Source: Bacteroidota bacterium (GTDB taxonomy: Bacteria > Bacteroidota > Rhodothermia > Rhodothermales > UBA10348). Taken from it: DNA of 51,961 bases. The stretch lies in NCBI GenBank assembly GCA_029262775.1, contig JAJCYR010000058.1, forward strand, positions 66,653 through 118,613. The letters run 5' to 3'. The notes under the pieces are model-generated. The model did not search any database, was not told where the DNA came from, and saw only the letters and a program-made list of their open reading frames with translations. Of this stretch, positions 50,675 to 51,961 are shown piece after piece (the stretch's first letter is position 1; each line of letters begins with the position of its first letter). The position numbers were made by a program, and so were the translations under genes.

Positions 50675-51433
50675 TCACTCCCCGGGCCTGCCGGACGTTT
50701 CGGGCGCTGCATGAAGCAGTCCCACGCGAAACGGAGCGCCCGCGACCGGCTTCCAGGCCGGACCCGCGAGAGCAGCGAGTTCGCGCCGGGTGAAGGATCG
50801 CTGGATGGAGCGCGTGCCGTCCGCTCCCACAAACGTGCCCGGGAAAAGCGGCCTGACGGCCTGGAAGAGCACGAGCGCCGTCCACGAACGCGCAATGTCA
50901 TTGTGGATGCACGCGAGCGCGGCGCGTTCGGCCGACTGCGCCAACAGCTGCCGGGCCTCTTCGTCCCCGAGGTGATGCAGCACATGATTGGATATAATGA
51001 CATCCACGGGTCCCGTAACATCTTCGAGACGGCCCTCCTGGTACGAGATAAACGGTGCTGTGCCGGCGTGGGTGCGGGCGTGGGCGTGGGCTTCGCGCGC
51101 GTGCCGGATGGCGCGCCCGTCGGGGTCGACGCCGAGACCTGTCGCGGCCAGTCCATCCCGACGGGCGCGCCCCACCAGGTATCGGAGCACATCGCCCCCT
51201 CCGCAACCCACATCCACGATTCGAATGGTTTCCTGGAAGGCCTCCGCCGTGCGCCGCGCGGCTTCGCGCCTCAGAAGCGGCCGCAGGTGCCGGCTGTAGA
51301 GCCGGTTCCACCCCGACAGCCACCGGTTGATGTGTACAAAGGCCTCGTAGGTCCGGTCGAGGGTCCTCGCGTCGCAGTCTGCGCGGTCCATGATTTCTTC
51401 GAGGTCCGGTCGCCGCTCGGAAAGACGGATCAT
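50675..51433 (-). CDS. Class I SAM-dependent methyltransferase of the polyketide operon
   Basis: The 252-residue protein has the SAM-binding motifs RIVDVGCGGGDVLRYL (motif I), LGVDPDGRAIRHAR (motif II) and VDVIISNHVLHHLGDEEA (motif IV and following). It overlaps the polyketide synthase stop by 4 bp (ATGA) and the hydroxylase follows after 4 bp. A His/Ala-rich stretch (REAHAHARTHAGT) after motif II is low in complexity. It should methylate an O or C of the aromatic ring made by the synthase. The exact site is unknown. Confidence 0.88.
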   Translation of the reverse strand: MIRLSERRPDLEEIMDRADCDARTLDRTYEAFVHINRWLSGWNRLYSRHLRPLLRREAARRTAEAFQETIRIVDVGCGGGDVLRYLVGRARRDGLAATGLGVDPDGRAIRHAREAHAHARTHAGTAPFISYQEGRLEDVTGPVDVIISNHVLHHLGDEEARQLLAQSAERAALACIHNDIARSWTALVLFQAVRPLFPGTFVGADGTRSIQRSFTRRELAALAGPAWKPVAGAPFRVGLLHAAPETSGRPGE

Positions 51434-51961
51434 GGCCCCCCTCCCACCCGCTGCAGCAGGGCCGTCTCCACCGTCAGACCCGGTCCGAAGGCGAGCGCGC
51501 AGACCGAGGCGTGGGGCGAGCCGTAGCTGCTGCCCTCGCCGGTCAGCAGATCTTCCAGCACGAATAAAATGGTGGGCGAGCTCATATTACCGTGCCTGCG
51601 GAGCACCCGCCGCGAGGCTGCCAGCGGGTCTGTGACACCCGCTTCTGCGCCCGCGTCTGCGCCCGCTTTTGCGCCCGCGTCTGCGCCGCCGGGCCCGCCC
51701 AGACCCAAACCCCGCGCAACATTGTCGAGGATGGCGCGGCCACCGGGATGAACGGCCCAGATGTCCGCCGCGCCGGTGCGCGCCAGGAGGTCGGGTATAT
51801 TGGCCTCGAGGATATCCGGCACGTAGGTCGAGAGCACCATGTCGAAGCCGTTGTCCCCGATGGTCCAGGCCATGTCGGCTTCGCTCCCCGGCGCCACATG
51901 CGAATGAAAGCCGTCCAGGCGGTAACCGCGCTCGGGTGGGGCGGCCGCCACAAGGGCGGCC
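51430..51961 (-). CDS. Type III polyketide synthase, 5' part outside window
   Basis: The C-terminal 176 residues are visible. Two of the three catalytic residues are present: His in WAVHPGGRAIL and Asn in LRRHGNMSSPTILFVL. The closing motif is ALAFGPGLTVETALL. The Cys lies beyond the window. Such enzymes extend a fatty acyl starter with malonyl-CoA to alkylresorcinols or pyrones. Between the His and Asn motifs is a 20-residue alanine/glycine insert coded by 12-bp tandem repeats, not normal in the family. It starts an operon with the methyltransferase and hydroxylase. Confidence 0.93.
   Translation of the reverse strand, partial: AALVAAAPPERGYRLDGFHSHVAPGSEADMAWTIGDNGFDMVLSTYVPDILEANIPDLLARTGAADIWAVHPGGRAILDNVARGLGLGGPGGADAGAKAGADAGAEAGVTDPLAASRRVLRRHGNMSSPTILFVLEDLLTGEGSSYGSPHASVCALAFGPGLTVETALLQRVGGGP
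51644..51691. repeat. 12-bp tandem repeats inside the polyketide synthase gene
   Basis: Four near-identical units, TCTGCGCCCGCG, TCTGCGCCCGCT, TTTGCGCCCGCG and TCTGCGCCGCCG, code for an in-frame Ala-Gly-Ala-Asp/Lys/Glu stretch. Units of 12 bp keep the frame when copy number changes. Confidence 0.85.

Noticed and set aside
51637..51700. CRISPR-like repeat array
   Set aside because: The repeats are contiguous 12-bp coding units with no spacers and no cas genes nearby.

Overview
The window looks like chromosomal DNA from a GC-rich member of the Bacteroidota/Rhodothermota assemblage, probably Rhodothermia-like. Evidence: three secreted giants end in a type IX secretion (T9SS) sorting domain with the NYPNPF / YPNP signature; several promoters fit the Bacteroidota pattern TTTG-N20/21-TAnnTTTG; and many starts have no Shine-Dalgarno sequence. 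No phage genes, CRISPR array or rRNA operon are visible. The lineage is inferred from these traits; no 16S gene is present.

Layout. 1-5.2 kb: a truncated response-regulator/histidine kinase, a secreted cyanophycinase-like S51 peptidase, then a leftward four-gene operon: a thioredoxin-fold protein with a damaged 5' end beside a C11 tract, a six-cysteine secreted peptide, a 6-bladed beta-propeller and an M28-like lipoprotein without most of its metal ligands. 5.2-9.5 kb: an SLC12-type cation-chloride transporter overlapping a malic enzyme gene, plus a small unknown gene. 9.6-11.1 kb: tRNA-Val(GAC) and nhaA. 11.1-13.4 kb: a divergent pair, a cyclophilin lipoprotein and an intact M28 peptidase. 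13.5-21.3 kb: a translation and cell-division block, thrS-infC-rpmI-rplT-pheS-pheT-(zapB-like)-zapA, followed by a previously unannotated structured RNA that I read as 6S RNA. 21.3-24.6 kb: ccmF and a REC-HPt signalling protein.

24.5-35.1 kb: three leftward T9SS cargo genes, an FG-GAP/UnbV protein and a tandem pair of 1,330-1,345-residue beta-helix/BNR proteins. 35.2-39.3 kb: a metal-uptake ABC operon (binding protein, ATPase, two permeases) with a DtxR/MntR-like palindrome at its promoter; both permeases carry a C-terminal winged-helix domain. 39.3-41.4 kb: a TolB-like propeller lipoprotein divergent from a CnoX-type thioredoxin-TPR chaperone. A 267-bp MITE-like element with perfect 32-bp terminal inverted repeats supplies the last base of the cnoX stop codon. 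41.7-47.5 kb: an asymmetric heterodimeric ABC exporter and a divergent GAF-SpoIIE phosphatase / STAS pair. 47.5-49.4 kb: an outer-membrane beta-barrel and an amidase. 49.5 kb to the end: a type III polyketide synthase (cut by the window edge), a methyltransferase and a FAD hydroxylase in one operon, functionally like the srs phenolic-lipid pathway.

The strongest candidates for something undescribed are the small-peptide/propeller/thioredoxin-fold/pseudo-peptidase operon, the doubled permease-winged-helix fusions under a metal-box palindrome, the mosaic pair of giant T9SS proteins, and the MITE-like element. The 6S RNA, with its own matching promoter, is the clearest unannotated non-coding gene.
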